Assembly: GCA_017880775.1 (NCBI GenBank)
Contig: JADGRQ010000004.1
Location: forward strand, 1 to 64,000
Length of the DNA stretch: 64,000 nt
Direction: 5' to 3'
Source: Burkholderiales bacterium
GTDB lineage: Bacteria; Pseudomonadota; Gammaproteobacteria; Burkholderiales; SG8-39
The notes under the pieces are model-generated. The model worked only from the letters and a program-made list of their open reading frames with translations. It was not told where the DNA came from and made no database searches. Positions 63,177-64,000 of the stretch are shown here, one piece after another. The first letter of the stretch is position 1. Every line of letters starts with the position of its first letter. The position numbers and the translations under genes were made by a program.

Positions 63177-64000
63177 ATGCACGCAGAACTCGTGGTGCCG
63201 GCGCTGCTGCCGCGCGGTGACGCGCAGCAGTTTCCATCGCAGCTTCCAAAGACGCCGGCGCTCGAACAGCTGCTCGCGCGCGCGCGCCGACGTTCGGACG
63301 CGCGATGCAGCTACGAGCAATGGATTGCCGCCGCGTGCGGTTTTGGCGAGGATGGGCGGTTGCCCGCCGGCGCGCTCACGCTGCTTGCCGAAGGCCGAGC
63401 GCCGGGTGACGCGGTGTGGATGCGCGCCGACCCGGTGCACCTGCGCCTCGGGCGCACCGACCTCAGCTTCGTTCCGGCGTCGGCGTTCGATCTGGACGCC
63501 CGGGAGAGCGCGGCGCTCGCCGATGCACTCTCCCGGCACTTCGCGGGCGAGTTCGAGTTCTTTGCGGTCAATCCGCGCCACTGGTGCGTACGGCTCGCCG
63601 CGGTGCCGCAGGTAACGGCGCGCTCGACCGCCGAGGTCGCCGGGTGCGACGTGGACGCCAACCTGCCGCAGGGCGAGGACGCGAAGCTCTGGCACGCGCG
63701 GCTGAACGAAATCCAGATGCTGCTGCACCGCCACCCGGTGAACGAAGCACGCGAAGCGCGCGGCGCTCCGGCGGTGAACAGCGTCTGGTTCTGGGGCGCT
63801 GGAAAAATTCCGGCCGGGTGTGAATTCCGCTGGCGCTCGGTGAGCGCCGATGAGCCGGTTGCGCGCGGTCTGGCGCTGTGCGCCGGACGGCGCGCGCAAG
63901 TCTTGCCGCAATCCGCCGAAGCATGGCTCGCGCAACTCCCCGAGGCGGGTCACGACCTGGTGGTGCTCGACGCGCTTCGCATGCCATTGGCGCTGGGCGA
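63177..64000 (+). CDS. Phosphoglycerate-mutase-like / RpfE-type regulatory protein, partial
   Basis: An ATG at 63177 opens a frame that stays open to the window end (274 codons). The visible part has ELVVPALLPRGDAQQF, PAGALTLLAEGRAPGDAVWMRADPVHLRLGRTDL and VNSVWFWGAGKIPAG, which I recall from a betaproteobacterial family annotated as phosphoglycerate mutase-like or RpfE-type regulatory protein. The C-terminus is missing, so no catalytic claim is made. Confidence 0.65.
   Translation, partial: MHAELVVPALLPRGDAQQFPSQLPKTPALEQLLARARRRSDARCSYEQWIAAACGFGEDGRLPAGALTLLAEGRAPGDAVWMRADPVHLRLGRTDLSFVPASAFDLDARESAALADALSRHFAGEFEFFAVNPRHWCVRLAAVPQVTARSTAEVAGCDVDANLPQGEDAKLWHARLNEIQMLLHRHPVNEAREARGAPAVNSVWFWGAGKIPAGCEFRWRSVSADEPVARGLALCAGRRAQVLPQSAEAWLAQLPEAGHDLVVLDALRMPLALG

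Overview
The window is high-GC chromosomal DNA from a betaproteobacterium (family not resolved). The strongest marker is the contiguous block tRNA-Val(GAC), thrS, infC, rpmI, rplT, pheS, pheT, ihfA, merR-like, tRNA-Pro(GGG) at about 8.8-16.5 kb. Other housekeeping genes fit: ppx/ppk1/dgkA, relA, an EmrAB efflux operon with its MarR regulator, aroG, comEC and lolCD.

Layout. 0-6.4 kb is accessory DNA: a group II intron remnant, an insertion sequence, small exported proteins, an SRAP protein, and an HNH / ankyrin pair separated by an integron attC site. 6.4-8.3 kb has a class III nucleotide cyclase and a frameshifted membrane protein. 8.8-28.4 kb is the translation operon, polyphosphate and stringent-response genes, transporters, MtfA, and an AAA ATPase preceded by exact 22-bp tandem repeats. 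28.6-30.9 kb is a second attC-bearing accessory block (DUF429, methyltransferase, DUF1330, truncated methyltransferase). 30.9-46.9 kb is core-like DNA with many 4-nt overlapping gene pairs.

47-56 kb is the main item: a chromosomal integron. A leftward IntI-type tyrosine recombinase faces away from a rightward array of promoter-poor small genes separated by attC sites. Contents include a HEPN-motif protein, a secreted small protein, an ABC substrate-binding protein, a DUF1330 / DUF4258-like / DUF2283 overlapping trio, a glyoxalase-fold protein, a HigB/HigA-like pair with a frameshifted toxin, and a DapA-family enzyme. One attC is split by a group IIC intron on the opposite strand; removing the intron restores the attC core exactly. 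IntI keeps all catalytic residues but appears to lack about 33 residues between its two domains, so the platform may be frozen. The attC stems at 5.6 kb and 48.4 kb are nearly identical, which suggests that the remote cassettes came from this same integron.

56-64 kb returns to ordinary genes: an exported hydrolase, a kelch-like protein, a transsulfuration-type PLP enzyme, a cation diffusion facilitator, a mismatch glycosylase, a small cupin, a DnaQ/GIY-YIG fusion, and a partial gene running off the end. All calls come from reading the sequence and from memory of the families; no database search was run.
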